Of a stretch of DNA of 64,000 nt, positions 44,938 through 57,476 are shown one piece after another. The stretch lies in the NCBI RefSeq assembly GCF_000767615.3, contig NZ_CP009553.3:682001-746000 (forward strand). Direction: 5' to 3'. The notes below the pieces were generated by a model that did not search any database, was not told the origin of the DNA, and was given only the letters and a program-made list of their open reading frames with translations. Positions within the stretch are counted from its first letter, which is position 1. The number at the start of each line of letters is the position of its first letter. The stretch comes from Pandoraea pnomenusa. GTDB taxonomy: Bacteria > Pseudomonadota > Gammaproteobacteria > Burkholderiales > Burkholderiaceae. The position numbers were made by a program, and so were the translations under genes.

Positions 44938-47241
44938 ATGCCCACGCCGATCGATCCGAAATTGCGCGAAGCTGCGCTCGAGTATCACGAATTCCCCACG
45001 CCCGGCAAAATTGCCATCGCACCGACCAAGCAGTTGCTCAACCAGCGGGATCTGGCGCTGGCTTACTCGCCGGGCGTTGCCGCCGCGTGTGAGGAAATCG
45101 TCGTCGATCCGCTCAACGCTTCGCGCTACACGGCGCGCGGCAACCTTGTCGGCGTGATTTCCAACGGCACGGCCGTGCTCGGACTGGGGGACATCGGTCC
45201 GCTCGCCTCCAAGCCGGTGATGGAGGGCAAGGGCGTACTGTTCAAGAAGTTCGCCAATATCGACGTGTTCGATATCGAGATTGACGAGAAGGACCCCGAG
45301 AAGCTCGTCGACATCATCGCCGCGCTCGAGCCCACGTTCGGGGCGATCAACCTCGAGGACATCAAGGCCCCCGAATGCTTCATCGTGGAGCGCAAGCTGC
45401 GCGAGCGCATGAGGATTCCGGTCTTCCACGACGATCAGCACGGCACGGCCATCGTGGTCGCGGCGGCCCTCATCAATGGCCTGAAGGTCGTGGGCAAGGA
45501 TCTGCGCTCGGTGAAGCTGGTCACCTCCGGTGCGGGGGCCGCGGCGCTCGCGTGTCTGGATCTGCTCGTCGACATGGGGCTTCCCATCGAGAACATCTGG
45601 GTGACGGACCTCGCGGGTGTGGTCTACGAGGGCCGCACCGAACTGATGGATCCGGAGAAGATTCGTTTCTCGCAGAAGACCGATGCACGCGGACTGGCCG
45701 ATGTCATCGGCGGCGCCGACATCTTTCTCGGGCTGTCGGCGGCCGGCGTGCTCAAGCCGGAAATGGTCAAGACCATGGCGGATAAGCCGCTCATTTTCGC
45801 GCTTGCCAATCCGAATCCGGAAATCACGCCGGAACTCGCGAAGGAGGTGCGCCCCGATTGCGTGATGGCGACCGGCCGGACCGATTATCCGAACCAGGTC
45901 AACAATGTCCTGTGCTTCCCGTTCATTTTCCGGGGGGCGATCGACGTTGGCGCCACGACGATCACTCGGTCGATGGAAATCGCGGCAGTGAACGCGCTTG
46001 CGGAACTGGCGCGTCAGGAGCAGAGCGACATCGTTGCATCGGCGTACGGCATCAAGAACCTGTCGTTCGGTCCCGAGTACCTGATTCCGAAGCCGTTCGA
46101 TCCGCGCTTGCTGGTGAAGGTCGCCACGGCCGTGGCAGAAGCCGCGATGGCGGCCGGCGTCGCCACGCGCCCGCTCGCGGACGTGGACGCCTACTCGCAG
46201 TCGCTGCAGCAGTTCGTGTACCACAGCGGTGGTCTGATGAAGCCGCTGTTCTCCGTGGCGCGCAGCGTGCCGGCCGACAAGAAGCGCATCGCCTTCGCGG
46301 AGGGCGAAGAGGAGCGTGTGCTGCGCGCCGTGCAGGTGCTGGTCGACGAACGCGTCGCCACGCCGATCCTGGTGGGACGCCCCGCCGTGATCGAGCACCG
46401 CGTCCAGCAGTACGGTCTGCGTCTCACGCCGGGCGTCGACTTCACGGTCGTCAACCCCGAGCACGACGAGCGCTATCGCGATTACTGGGAAACCTATCAC
46501 CAACTGACCAACCGCAAGGGCGTGACGGCATCGTACGCTCGCGTCGAAATGCGCCGCCGCACCACGCTCATCGCCGCCATGCTGGTGCGCAAGGGCGAGG
46601 CGGACGGCATGATCTGCGGCACGGTTTCCACGCCTGGGCGCCACCTGCACTTCATCGATCGCGTGATCGGCAAGCGCGCGGGCGGCCATGTCTATGGCGC
46701 CATGAACGCGCTGATTTTGCCCAACCGGCAGATCTTCCTCGTCGACACCCACATCAATCAGGACCCGAGCGCCGAGGATCTGGCCGAGATCACGCTCATG
46801 GCGGCCGAGGAAATTCGACGTTTCGGTATCCAGCCCAAGGTCGCGCTGCTCTCGCACTCGAATTTCGGTACGAGTGACGCGAATTGTGCCCGGAAGATGC
46901 GCGATACCCTGGCGATTCTGCAAGAACGCGCGCCGGAACTGGAAGTCGACGGCGAAATGCACGGCGATTGCGCGCTGGACCCGGAATTGCGCGCGCGCAT
47001 CATGCCGGATTCGACGCTGACCGGCGCCGCGAACCTTCTCGTCATGCCGAACATCGACGCCGCGAACATTGCCTACAACCTGCTCAAGACGGCAGCAGGC
47101 AACAACGTCGCGATCGGGCCGATCCTGCTGGGTGCGGCGAAGCCGGTGCACATCCTGACCGAGTCGGCGACGGTGCGTCGCATCATCAACATGGCCGCGC
47201 TCGTCGTGGCCGATGCGGCAGCGCAACAACCCGCGCGCTGA
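44938..47241 (+). CDS. maeB: NADP-dependent malic enzyme with phosphotransacetylase-like domain
   Basis: Oxidative decarboxylation of malate to pyruvate with NADPH formation. 767 residues. Malic enzyme half (1-430): [39 protein letters not shown]. The C-terminal half (about 440-767) resembles phosphotransacetylase but is regulatory in characterised MaeB proteins (acetyl-CoA inhibition). [20 protein letters not shown] at 44938 fits; the frame is open to 44905. TACAAT at 44886-44891 is its likely -10. Confidence 0.95.
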   Translation: MPTPIDPKLREAALEYHEFPTPGKIAIAPTKQLLNQRDLALAYSPGVAAACEEIVVDPLNASRYTARGNLVGVISNGTAVLGLGDIGPLASKPVMEGKGVLFKKFANIDVFDIEIDEKDPEKLVDIIAALEPTFGAINLEDIKAPECFIVERKLRERMRIPVFHDDQHGTAIVVAAALINGLKVVGKDLRSVKLVTSGAGAAALACLDLLVDMGLPIENIWVTDLAGVVYEGRTELMDPEKIRFSQKTDARGLADVIGGADIFLGLSAAGVLKPEMVKTMADKPLIFALANPNPEITPELAKEVRPDCVMATGRTDYPNQVNNVLCFPFIFRGAIDVGATTITRSMEIAAVNALAELARQEQSDIVASAYGIKNLSFGPEYLIPKPFDPRLLVKVATAVAEAAMAAGVATRPLADVDAYSQSLQQFVYHSGGLMKPLFSVARSVPADKKRIAFAEGEEERVLRAVQVLVDERVATPILVGRPAVIEHRVQQYGLRLTPGVDFTVVNPEHDERYRDYWETYHQLTNRKGVTASYARVEMRRRTTLIAAMLVRKGEADGMICGTVSTPGRHLHFIDRVIGKRAGGHVYGAMNALILPNRQIFLVDTHINQDPSAEDLAEITLMAAEEIRRFGIQPKVALLSHSNFGTSDANCARKMRDTLAILQERAPELEVDGEMHGDCALDPELRARIMPDSTLTGAANLLVMPNIDAANIAYNLLKTAAGNNVAIGPILLGAAKPVHILTESATVRRIINMAALVVADAAAQQPAR

Positions 47242-47289
47242 TCCGACGGTTGCCGTCGGCGGTTCGCCGCCGTTAGGCATACGTTAACG

Positions 47290-47324
47290 ACAAAACGCCG
47301 CACCCATTCGGGGCGGCGTTTTGT
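47290..47324. terminator. Intrinsic terminator after maeB
   Basis: ACAAAACGCCGC (47290-47301) pairs with GCGGCGTTTTGT (47313-47324), a perfect 12-bp stem with an 11-nt loop and A/T tails on each side. The following 200 bp before the RNase gene is clearly AT-richer than its surroundings and contains a TGAAAAT/ATTTTCA hairpin near 47380-47400. Confidence 0.85.
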
Positions 47325-47531
47325 TATTTCGACGACGATTGTCACGTGTCGCATACTGTCATGTAGGCGCTCACTGTCGTGAAAATCCTTGTATTTTCAT
47401 GAATTTGTTGAGTAGTTTGGTTGCAAAATGTAAGCCGACATTGATTCTCGTGACCAATAGCGATAACCTTACGGCTTCACCCATCAGAACAAGCCCGCAG
47501 CGCAAAACGGCGTCGGGGCGACAGGTTAGCT

Positions 47532-47933
47532 ATGACAATGGCACGTTGGCTTCACCGGGGCATCGTGGCGCTGACGGCGGCTGGCAGTGTGTTTCTGGGG
47601 GCGCATGCCGTAGCGCGTGAAACCGCGCCATACGTCACGGATCAAACGGCCGAGGTATCCGTTGCCGATTTGCCACGCGAAGCGCAGCGCACGCTGTCGC
47701 TGATTGCCCAAGGCGGGCCGTATCCCTATGCCAAAGACGGCATCGTGTTCGGGAACTACGAAAAGCGCCTGCCCAAAATGCCGCGTGGCTATTACCATGA
47801 ATATACGGTGCCGACGCCAGGTGCCCGCAACAGGGGCGCGAGGCGCATCATCTGCGGCGGTAATCAACGCGCGGTCGATCCGTGCTACTACACCAAAGAT
47901 CACTACAACAGCTTTAAACGCATAAGGGAATGA
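47532..47933 (+). CDS. Secreted barnase-type ribonuclease (RNase N1/T1 family)
   Basis: 133 residues with a signal peptide (about 1-28, ending AHAVA). The microbial RNase fold is seen as GGPYPYAKDGIVFGNYEKRLP, YYHEYTVPTPG and DHYNSFKRI. By position, E90, R104 or R105 and H124 correspond to the barnase catalytic Glu, Arg and His. Two cysteines (108, 118) could form a disulfide outside the cell. It is followed 7 bp on by a barstar-type gene, so toxin and immunity are probably co-expressed. Confidence 0.87.
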   Translation: MTMARWLHRGIVALTAAGSVFLGAHAVARETAPYVTDQTAEVSVADLPREAQRTLSLIAQGGPYPYAKDGIVFGNYEKRLPKMPRGYYHEYTVPTPGARNRGARRIICGGNQRAVDPCYYTKDHYNSFKRIRE

Positions 47934-47940
47934 CAGCAGT

Positions 47941-48489
47941 ATGAGTGAGCCGGTTTTCGCACAGGAACGCGGGAAAGATCTTATGGCAGATCCATTCGGT
48001 GCGGGCGAGGGCAACTTGTTCAAGCAGGTGCTGGGCCTGCATGCTGTAGCGCGGGCCGGCCACCGCCATACCTTATCGGAAGAGGGAGATATGAGTCTTT
48101 TCAAGACCGTCAGGCCGAATATCGTGCAGTCGATCCGCGCATTCCGCGTGCCGGAACTGGCCGCAGAGGCCGAGCGACTCGGCCAACATTTCCTGTACGC
48201 CAACTGTTCCCAGGCGCAAAGCAAGGCCGAGGTGCTGGAGACGATCGCGACGTCGTTCCTTTTCCCCAAGCACTTCGGAAAGAATTATGACGCGCTTCAC
48301 GATTGCCTGACCGATCTCGTGAGCCACTGCGGCCCACAGCCGGGATTCGTGGTGGTGCTCGAAGGGCTGCCGATTGCGACGAAGTTCGACAAGGATGGCC
48401 GTGAAACGCTGCTCGACGTCTTCCGCGATGCGGCCGAATTCTGGGCCGAGCGCCGCGTGACGTTCCGTGTCTTCTACTCTTTCGCCTGA
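47941..48489 (+). CDS. Barstar-family RNase inhibitor
   Basis: The C-terminal two thirds matches barstar: FLYANCSQAQSKAEVLETIA, FPKHFGKNYDALHDCLTDL and FRVFYSFA, the acidic inhibitor fold that blocks barnase-type RNases. From ATG 47941 it has 182 residues, including a 50-residue N-terminal part that I cannot place. An ATG at 48091 (MSLFKTVRPN) also has an AGGGAG nearby and may be the true start. The gene pairs with the secreted RNase just upstream. Confidence 0.85.
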   Translation: MSEPVFAQERGKDLMADPFGAGEGNLFKQVLGLHAVARAGHRHTLSEEGDMSLFKTVRPNIVQSIRAFRVPELAAEAERLGQHFLYANCSQAQSKAEVLETIATSFLFPKHFGKNYDALHDCLTDLVSHCGPQPGFVVVLEGLPIATKFDKDGRETLLDVFRDAAEFWAERRVTFRVFYSFA

Positions 48490-48590
48490 GATTTTGCCGG
48501 CATCTTGCCCTCAGGCTTGTCGCGTTCTCCGCGTTCCATGTTGACGGTCGTGACGTCGGCATAGGTCGCTTCGGCGCGTCGATCTCCACG

Positions 48591-48619
48591 AAAAAAGGTC
48601 CGCATGGCGGACCTTTTTT
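48591..48619. terminator. Bidirectional terminator between barstar and yidB
   Basis: AAAAAAGGTCCGC (48591-48603) and GCGGACCTTTTTT (48607-48619) form a 13-bp stem counting the tails, with a 3-nt loop and U-tracts on both strands. Confidence 0.92.
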
Positions 48620-48643
48620 GTTTTCCTACGCCGCTGACGTGCG

Positions 48644-49282
48644 TTAGCCGGTACGTCCGCCAAGAAATTGCTGCGCAAGGCTCGCCAGATCGAGCTGGCC
48701 TTGCGGCACATCGCCATTCGGCGTGAGGTGGTTGATGACTTCGGGGAGCAGCGACGACAATTGTTGGGCCGCCTCGTCCTGGCTCACCCCGGCCGTGTTG
48801 GCGAGTTGCTGCAACTGACCGCCCGGGCCGAGTGCCTGTGTCACCTGATCCGGCGATACGGCCTGATTACTGCCGGTGCCGACCCACGAACGCACGGCGT
48901 CTCCCAGCCCACCGCTTTCCAGCACCTGCGTCAGTCCACCCAACCCGCCCAGCGCGCCGATCAGATCGCCGGCAGACGTTGCCGGTGCGCCGGCGCCCGC
49001 TGCGGCCGGGGCTTGTCCGCCCCCGAGCAGTCCGCCCAGCAGGCCACCCAAACCGCCGCCGGCGGTGCCACCGCCACCGCCCAGCATGCCCCCCAGGGCA
49101 CCGCCGAGCGATCCGAGCAGATCACCGCCGGCCTGACCGCCCTGGCTCTGCGCGCCGCCCGATCGACTGGCGATCATCGCCAGCAGGCCCATGAGCAGCA
49201 ACATCTTCGTATTGCCGCCGCCGCTATTGCCACCGGCCTCATTGCCGGCCGCACCACCGAGAATGGAATCGAGGATACCCAT
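48644..49282 (-). CDS. YidB-family (DUF937) protein
   Basis: 212 residues. N-terminus MGILDSILGGAAGN, then a stretch rich in Gly/Gln/Ala with repeated GLGGLLGGLLGGG units (about 55-100), and a C-terminal helical domain (SPDQVTQALGPGGQLQQLANTAGVS ... LSSLLPEVINHLTP) typical of YidB/DUF937. No signal peptide; the function is unknown. It reads toward a shared terminator. Confidence 0.85.
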   Translation of the reverse strand: MGILDSILGGAAGNEAGGNSGGGNTKMLLLMGLLAMIASRSGGAQSQGGQAGGDLLGSLGGALGGMLGGGGGTAGGGLGGLLGGLLGGGQAPAAAGAGAPATSAGDLIGALGGLGGLTQVLESGGLGDAVRSWVGTGSNQAVSPDQVTQALGPGGQLQQLANTAGVSQDEAAQQLSSLLPEVINHLTPNGDVPQGQLDLASLAQQFLGGRTG

Positions 49283-49330
49283 GACGACACTCCTTTAGGC
49301 TTGTGAGGCCATTTTTCGAGTCATTGTTGC

Positions 49331-50068
49331 TTACCAACCGCCCCAGCGCGCCGCCAGTGCGGCGAGGACCGCGATTCCCGCCGTTTCCGTACGCAGGATT
49401 CGCTCGCCGAGTCGAATCGCCGTGAATCCGGCCGCCCGCGCAAGCGATTCCTCCTGAGGTGCCAGCCCGCCTTCGGGCCCGAAGAGCAGCACGCCGGGTT
49501 GTGTCGGCGTGTCAGGCGGTAGCGAATCGAGACCGCCGTCTGCCCTGGGTGACAATAGCACACGCCATTCGTAGCTCGTCACCGTGTCCCTGTCTTGCAG
49601 CCAGGCGGCGATCGGGCGGATCGGCAACACGCGCGGTACCCGGTTTCGGCCGCATTGCTCGCACGCTGCCTGCACGAGCGCCTGCCAATGTGCGACGCGC
49701 TTTGCGGCACGTTCGGCGTCGAGGCGGATCACCGAGCGTTCTGTGGAGAGGGGCTGGATCTCCGACACGCCGAGCTCAATGGCTTTCTCGATCAGCCAGT
49801 CCATCTTGTCCCCGCCAGCGATGCCTTGCGCGAGCGTGACGCGATAAGGCGTCTCCGCGTCGCGCGAGTCGAACTCACCCAGTTGGGCGGTGGCGTGACG
49901 TTTTTCCAGTGTGGTGAGGACCGCGGGAAACTCGCCGCCCGTGCCGTTGAAGAGCGTGAGCGTGTCGCCGACCTTCAGGCGCAGCACCTGAACGTGGCGC
50001 ACCACGCCTTCGGGGAGTTCCAGCAGTGCGCCTGCGTGGAGCGGCGTGTCGATGAAAAAGCGAGGCAT
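49331..50068 (-). CDS. rsmE: 16S rRNA (uracil1498-N3)-methyltransferase
   Basis: SPOUT methyltransferase that modifies U1498 of 16S rRNA. 245 residues with an N-terminal PUA-like domain (MPRFFIDTPLHAGALLELPE), and the C-terminal trefoil-knot motifs LLFGPEGGLAPQEESLAR and RLGERILRTETAGIA. The start fits the family. It is followed by yidB on the same strand after 48 bp. Confidence 0.95.
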   Translation of the reverse strand: MPRFFIDTPLHAGALLELPEGVVRHVQVLRLKVGDTLTLFNGTGGEFPAVLTTLEKRHATAQLGEFDSRDAETPYRVTLAQGIAGGDKMDWLIEKAIELGVSEIQPLSTERSVIRLDAERAAKRVAHWQALVQAACEQCGRNRVPRVLPIRPIAAWLQDRDTVTSYEWRVLLSPRADGGLDSLPPDTPTQPGVLLFGPEGGLAPQEESLARAAGFTAIRLGERILRTETAGIAVLAALAARWGGW

Positions 50069-50244
50069 ACGGATGGAGGATCAGGAAACGGCGCCAGAGG
50101 GCGCGCTGGAAGGGACAAAGGGCAACGGCCACGCAAGCATGAGCGCATAACTGGCGCAGGGGACAGTGCACGACACACGATGCCGAAGGGATGGGGCTTC
50201 ACGCCGGGACCGGCAGCATACCCCAACGCAGGCGGCCAGCGGCG

Positions 50245-50667
50245 TCAGCCGCGCGGGGCGATGGGGCGCGCGAAGCCCCAGCGGTACCCGTCAGGGTCTT
50301 CCAGTTGGCAGAAGCGGTCACCCCAGAACTGGTCGTTGGGCGGCATCAACCCCTTCGCTCCCGCAGCGGTGGCGCGCGCATACAGGGCATCGACATCCTC
50401 GGTGTAGACGTAGAAGCTTTGCGGTGCTTCCACCCCCGAGGTGCGCGGTGTGCGCGCCGTGGTGCCGAAAGCGCCTTCGGGCGCAAACATCACGATCAAC
50501 TGACCCTGATAGAACATCTCGACGTGCATGAGGGCACCGTCGTCGTCCATCGTATCGTGCACGGTGAAGCCGAATGCCTGCTCGTAGAACGCGGCGGTAG
50601 CCTTCGCGTCGCGCACGGTCAGATATGGCGTCAGCCATGGCACGTGGGACGGACGGGGATCGGACAT
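50245..50667 (-). CDS. VOC-family (glyoxalase/bleomycin-resistance-like) protein
   Basis: 140 residues from MSDPRPSHVPWLTPYL at 50667. Two beta-alpha-beta-beta-beta units: VRDAKATAAFYEQAFGF and VDALYARATAAGAKGLMPPNDQFWGDRF ... LEDPDGYRWGFA. This fits the PhnB/YdfO-like VOC group. Substrate cannot be read from sequence. The upstream open segment to 50724 is not conserved-looking. It is a stand-alone gene. Confidence 0.85.
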   Translation of the reverse strand: MSDPRPSHVPWLTPYLTVRDAKATAAFYEQAFGFTVHDTMDDDGALMHVEMFYQGQLIVMFAPEGAFGTTARTPRTSGVEAPQSFYVYTEDVDALYARATAAGAKGLMPPNDQFWGDRFCQLEDPDGYRWGFARPIAPRG

Positions 50668-50812
50668 GAATGGGCTCCGGTTAATCCGCCGGCACAGGGC
50701 AACGGGGGCGTGCGCTGCCTTCAAAGGCGCGAACGGGCGGGTGCCGACGGTCGTGACAAGCCCCCAATATACAAGGAACGCGAATGTGCTTCACCGTCTG
50801 CGCGCGATCGCA

Positions 50813-51739
50813 TCACGGCCCATCGTCGCCGAGGACGTCGGCAAGCTCCGGCGCGATGTCCAACAAGGCGGCCAGACGTGCCGGCGAGAAGTGGCGCAAG
50901 CCTCGCAGTGCTGGCGGCAACGCATCGGGCGACGGGTCGCTGGCGCCCGCCGGCATGTCCAGCCGCACGTCCAGCAAGTCGCTGGCGATTGCCAGCGCCC
51001 ATAACGTGCCGTAAAGAGGCACATACGCGGTCATGGGGGTCACGATGCGGAAGACGCAGCGCAGCGCCTCGCGCATGCGCCGAACCCGTGCGCCGTCGAA
51101 CCACGGCGCGCCGAGCTGGAGCGCCACGCCGCCGCCCGGGGCCAACAATGCCCGAATCTTCTCGAAGAAGGGGACATCGTGCAGCGGCGCCGCAGCGCCG
51201 TCGGCCTCGGTCAGGTCGAAGATCACGGCATCGAAACGCTCTTCCCGGGCGAGTGCGGCGTCGACGAAGTCGCGTGCGTCGCCGATGACAAGCCGGGTGC
51301 GTGGATCGTCGAAAGCGCCGTCGGGCAGCGTGGGCATGTACTGCCGGATGGTGGCGGGCACCTGCGCGTCGAGTTCCGCGACGACGACTTCGCGCACACA
51401 CGCATGGCGCAGGACCTCGCGCGCGGACCCCCCGTCGCCACCGCCCAGGACCAGGACCCGACGCGCATCGCCGTGCGCGAGCAACAGCGGGTGCACCATG
51501 CATTCGTGGCAGATATGGGCGTCGGCAAGCGACGCCATGAAACGTGCGTCGAGCCGGTAGGCGCGCCCGAGCGCGCCGAACGCAGGCAAATCGACGACTT
51601 CGATGCGTTGGTGGGGCGATGTCGTGGAGAACACGTGCCGGGCGTCGAACCGATAGCCGGCCCACGGGCCGAGCGGGGCCGAGCAAGCGGTAGGGGCGGT
51701 GCCGGAATCGGGCGTGGAGAGGTCGCGTTTGACTGTCAT
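50813..51739 (-). CDS. Spermidine synthase-like aminopropyltransferase family protein
   Basis: About 308 residues from MTVKRDLSTPDSG at 51739. SAM-type fold with GGGDGGSAREVLRH, preceded by HECMVHP (compare YHEMLVHP in spermidine synthase) and followed by DAVIFDLTEADGAAAP, where the usual catalytic stretch is D-x-x-D-P-x-G. The substitution makes polyamine synthesis less certain. A second in-frame start at 51913 would add a segment without conservation. It is convergent with no known partner and divergent from tkt. Confidence 0.75.
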   Translation of the reverse strand: MTVKRDLSTPDSGTAPTACSAPLGPWAGYRFDARHVFSTTSPHQRIEVVDLPAFGALGRAYRLDARFMASLADAHICHECMVHPLLLAHGDARRVLVLGGGDGGSAREVLRHACVREVVVAELDAQVPATIRQYMPTLPDGAFDDPRTRLVIGDARDFVDAALAREERFDAVIFDLTEADGAAAPLHDVPFFEKIRALLAPGGGVALQLGAPWFDGARVRRMREALRCVFRIVTPMTAYVPLYGTLWALAIASDLLDVRLDMPAGASDPSPDALPPALRGLRHFSPARLAALLDIAPELADVLGDDGP

Positions 51740-51936
51740 TGGCAAGGTAACTTCCTCTAATTTGTGGCGATCACGCCACTTTTTTCCATGATTCCACGTT
51801 CCCGCCGGTTGGGGAAGTTCGCCGCGAGCGACCCGGTCCGGTGTCGTATCTGGTAAAATCTTGGTCTTTTCCTGCATTTGAATTTCGCGCGGCGGCTCGC
51901 GGCAACGGGGCACGCCCGCTCTTCCGGCTGGTCACC

Positions 51937-54988
<3,052 letters not shown>

Positions 54989-55013
54989 TCGCCGCGCGAC
55001 GTTCGTCACAAAG

Positions 55014-55044
55014 AAAAGCCGCTGTCGGGAGACAGCGGCTTTTT
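55014..55044 (+). terminator. Intrinsic terminator after gap
   Basis: AAAAGCCGCTGTC and GACAGCGGCTTTTTT make a 13-bp stem counting tails, with a 4-nt loop and a long T run. It also faces the end of the convergent wzz-like gene. Confidence 0.92.
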
Positions 55045-55099
55045 TGTTTTTGCATCCGGCGAACGCCTTGAGCCGGTGGCCCCTTCGCGCGTCCGATGC

Positions 55100-55963
55100 T
55101 TACTTGACGCTGGCTTTCAACTTGCGGGCCAACCCCAGGAGCACGCCCAGCAGGGCGCCGATGACGAGGCCGCCGCCGCCGAAATACAGCTTGCGCGGGA
55201 ACACCGGATTGCCGTTGACGTTGATCGCACTGATCACGCGCGTGTTGTACGACTGGTCAGGGGCGAGCAACTGAGATACGCGAAAGCGGCTGTCGTTGAG
55301 CACGGCACGCTCGGAGCGGCTGCTCTGCAGCGCGCTGAGGGCCATGACCGAGTCTGTGTTCTTCGATCGTGCCAACGCGGTGGTCAATTCTTCCTGCGCT
55401 TTGGTGTTGGCGTCGATGGCCGCGTCAATGACGCTCAGCTGTTGCTTGGGAAGCAGGCGCGCCCGGTCGAGAATCGCCTGATGCTCGAGGATGACGTCCT
55501 CGGACGCCTGCTTGAGCATCTTCTCCGCTTCGGCTTCGGAGGTGCCGCGTGCGGTGACTTCCACATAGACGGTGCCCTGGATGCCCCGGGCTTTCAGCGA
55601 CTTCCACGCGACGGTTTTGCGCAACGCGTCCTGATCCTGGCGCAAGTCCGGCAGTACTTCGCCGGCCACGCGATCGCGGAATGAACCGAGGGTAATGCGG
55701 CCCACCGTTTGCTGGACCGACTCGATGAGCGGGCCGTCCGGGCCCGACACCGGGGACCCGGCCGAGCGTCCGACCTGAAGCGTGACCTTGCCTTCCCATT
55801 GCTTCTGGATGGCATAGGTGCTCCCGATGCCGATCACGGCGCCGGCCACGGCAAGTGCCGCAATCACTTTCAGGTTCTCGCGGACAAATCCGAGAATATC
55901 CGCCAACGAGATTTCGTCTGCGTCACTCTGTGGCATATCGTTGGGCGATTCTTTGTGGGTCAT
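55100..55963 (-). CDS. Wzz-family chain length determinant protein
   Basis: 287 residues with an N-terminal transmembrane helix (about 31-51) and a C-terminal one (about 265-283) preceded by a Pro-containing NGNPVFPRKL, enclosing a large coiled-coil-prone periplasmic region. That is the PCP/Wzz layout that controls polysaccharide chain length. No O-antigen or capsule genes flank it. On the minus strand, TACAAT (56035-56040) lies about 70 nt before the ATG and may be its -10. Confidence 0.85.
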   Translation of the reverse strand: MTHKESPNDMPQSDADEISLADILGFVRENLKVIAALAVAGAVIGIGSTYAIQKQWEGKVTLQVGRSAGSPVSGPDGPLIESVQQTVGRITLGSFRDRVAGEVLPDLRQDQDALRKTVAWKSLKARGIQGTVYVEVTARGTSEAEAEKMLKQASEDVILEHQAILDRARLLPKQQLSVIDAAIDANTKAQEELTTALARSKNTDSVMALSALQSSRSERAVLNDSRFRVSQLLAPDQSYNTRVISAINVNGNPVFPRKLYFGGGGLVIGALLGVLLGLARKLKASVK

Positions 55964-56135
55964 AAAAAAGGGGAGTGCATCGATACGGTCCCGTACAGGC
56001 GCGATTTACGGCTATACGCTTTGAACGGGGGAGTATTGTAGACGATGCGACTCTGCGCTCGGTTCGGCGTGGCGTTGAGGAGCGGGCGAATTCCCAGAAT
56101 GCTTCCTGGAGGAGAGCATTCCGATGGCGTCGCTT

Positions 56136-56567
56136 TTAGTTCTTTTGACGATGCGGGCAAGGATCCTTGGTGCAGCTCCCGTACATCGCGAGCGAGTGCT
56201 CCTGGAGTGCGAATCCGCGTTCCTTGGCAATGAGTTTCTGGCGGCGTTCGATCTCGGCGTCGAAGAATTCCTCGACGCGTCCGCAATCCAGGCACACCAG
56301 GTGGTCGTGGTGATGTCCCTCGTTGAGCTCGAAAACGGCCTTGCCGGATTCAAAGTTGCTGCGCGACAATAGTCCTGCTTGCTCGAATTGCGTCAGAACA
56401 CGGTAGACCGTGGCCAGTCCGATGTCGAGATTTTCGCCGAGCAGATGACGGTAAACGTCTTCAGCGGTCAAATGGCGCACCTCACTGTTCTGGAAGATTT
56501 CCAGAATCTTGAGGCGCGGAAGCGTGGCTTTCAGTCCGATATTTTTCAGATCGGCGGGATTCGGCAT
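56136..56567 (-). CDS. fur: Ferric uptake regulator Fur
   Basis: Iron-responsive repressor. 143 residues. N-terminal winged helix ([26 protein letters not shown]), the His-rich metal cluster [17 protein letters not shown] and a C-terminal CTKDPCPH. All metal-site residues expected for Fur are present. Length and [18 protein letters not shown] start match proteobacterial Fur. It is divergent from bamE, the usual omlA-fur arrangement. Confidence 0.96.
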   Translation of the reverse strand: MPNPADLKNIGLKATLPRLKILEIFQNSEVRHLTAEDVYRHLLGENLDIGLATVYRVLTQFEQAGLLSRSNFESGKAVFELNEGHHHDHLVCLDCGRVEEFFDAEIERRQKLIAKERGFALQEHSLAMYGSCTKDPCPHRQKN

Positions 56568-56733
56568 CGCTCTACGTCCCTAGAGTACAATACAGCCCCA
56601 ATAATAATGCCTTTTTGCCTTGCCCGGGCGCAAACCGGGGCAAACGGGACGGTTTGTACCGTCAACGGGGGCGATGTGGCGGCGCGCCGGGCGTGCCGGA
56701 TTCAAGTTCGATTTTTTTGAAAGCGAGTCAGAT

Positions 56734-57447
56734 TTGCGTCGTTATCTCTCCCTTCCGTTTTCCGTGTGCGCTGCGGCGGCGTTGCTGGCCCTGGCCGGCT
56801 GCTCGACGTATGACAGCGTGACCGACAAAGTGATCGGCGTGGTCACGCCGTATCGAATCAACATCGTGCAGGGCAACTTCGTCTCGAAAGAAGCCTACGA
56901 CCAGCTCAAGCCCGGCATGACGCGCGATCAGGTGCGCCAGTTGCTCGGTACCCCGCTGCTCACCGACATCTTCCACGCGAATCGCTGGGATTACGTCTTC
57001 TACTTCAAGCGCGGCAATGCCTCGGTGGTGCAGGAGCGCCATCTGAAGGTGTATTTCGACGGCGACACGCTGGCACGCTGGGAAGGCGGAGAGAACCTGC
57101 CGACCGAATACCAGTTGGTGCAGGAAATCGACGGCCAGAAGGGCAAGACGGTGAAGACCGATGCGCCGGCGCCGTCGACGGCCAGTGCCGCGGCGGCCGA
57201 AGCCGCATCGCCGTCGCCCGACGCCGCGGCGGCAGCGCCAGGCGCGGCACCGGCCGCCAGCGACGTCGCCACCGTATCGACGGACGCTGCCGCGAATGTC
57301 GCGACCGCCGCCAGGCCGGCCGCGCCGGCTCCCCAGGCGGGCACGCCCGCCGCGACCGGCGGGAGCACGAGCACCGCCACGGGCACGGGCCTCGTGCCGT
57401 CGCCGCGCGTGACGGCCGGTGGCGGGCTGTTCTCCATGCCGCAGTAA
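56734..57447 (+). CDS. bamE: Outer-membrane protein assembly factor BamE (SmpA/OmlA)
   Basis: Lipoprotein of the BAM complex that inserts beta-barrel proteins. From TTG 56734 it has 237 residues: signal peptide ([22 protein letters not shown] with the lipobox Cys), then the BamE fold ([29 protein letters not shown] ... [10 protein letters not shown]). Beyond about 140 comes a 95-residue Ala/Pro/Ser/Thr-rich tail. No ATG gives a signal peptide, so TTG is chosen. It is followed by dapB 29 bp later. Confidence 0.92.
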   Translation: MRRYLSLPFSVCAAAALLALAGCSTYDSVTDKVIGVVTPYRINIVQGNFVSKEAYDQLKPGMTRDQVRQLLGTPLLTDIFHANRWDYVFYFKRGNASVVQERHLKVYFDGDTLARWEGGENLPTEYQLVQEIDGQKGKTVKTDAPAPSTASAAAAEAASPSPDAAAAAPGAAPAASDVATVSTDAAANVATAARPAAPAPQAGTPAATGGSTSTATGTGLVPSPRVTAGGGLFSMPQ

Positions 57448-57476
57448 GCTGTCAGAAAGACGACGAAAGAATCACC

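Noticed and set aside
56568..56733. Possible Fur box in the fur-bamE gap (AATAATAATGC near 56603)
   Set aside because: It matches only about half of the 19-bp Fur consensus; the inverted half is missing.
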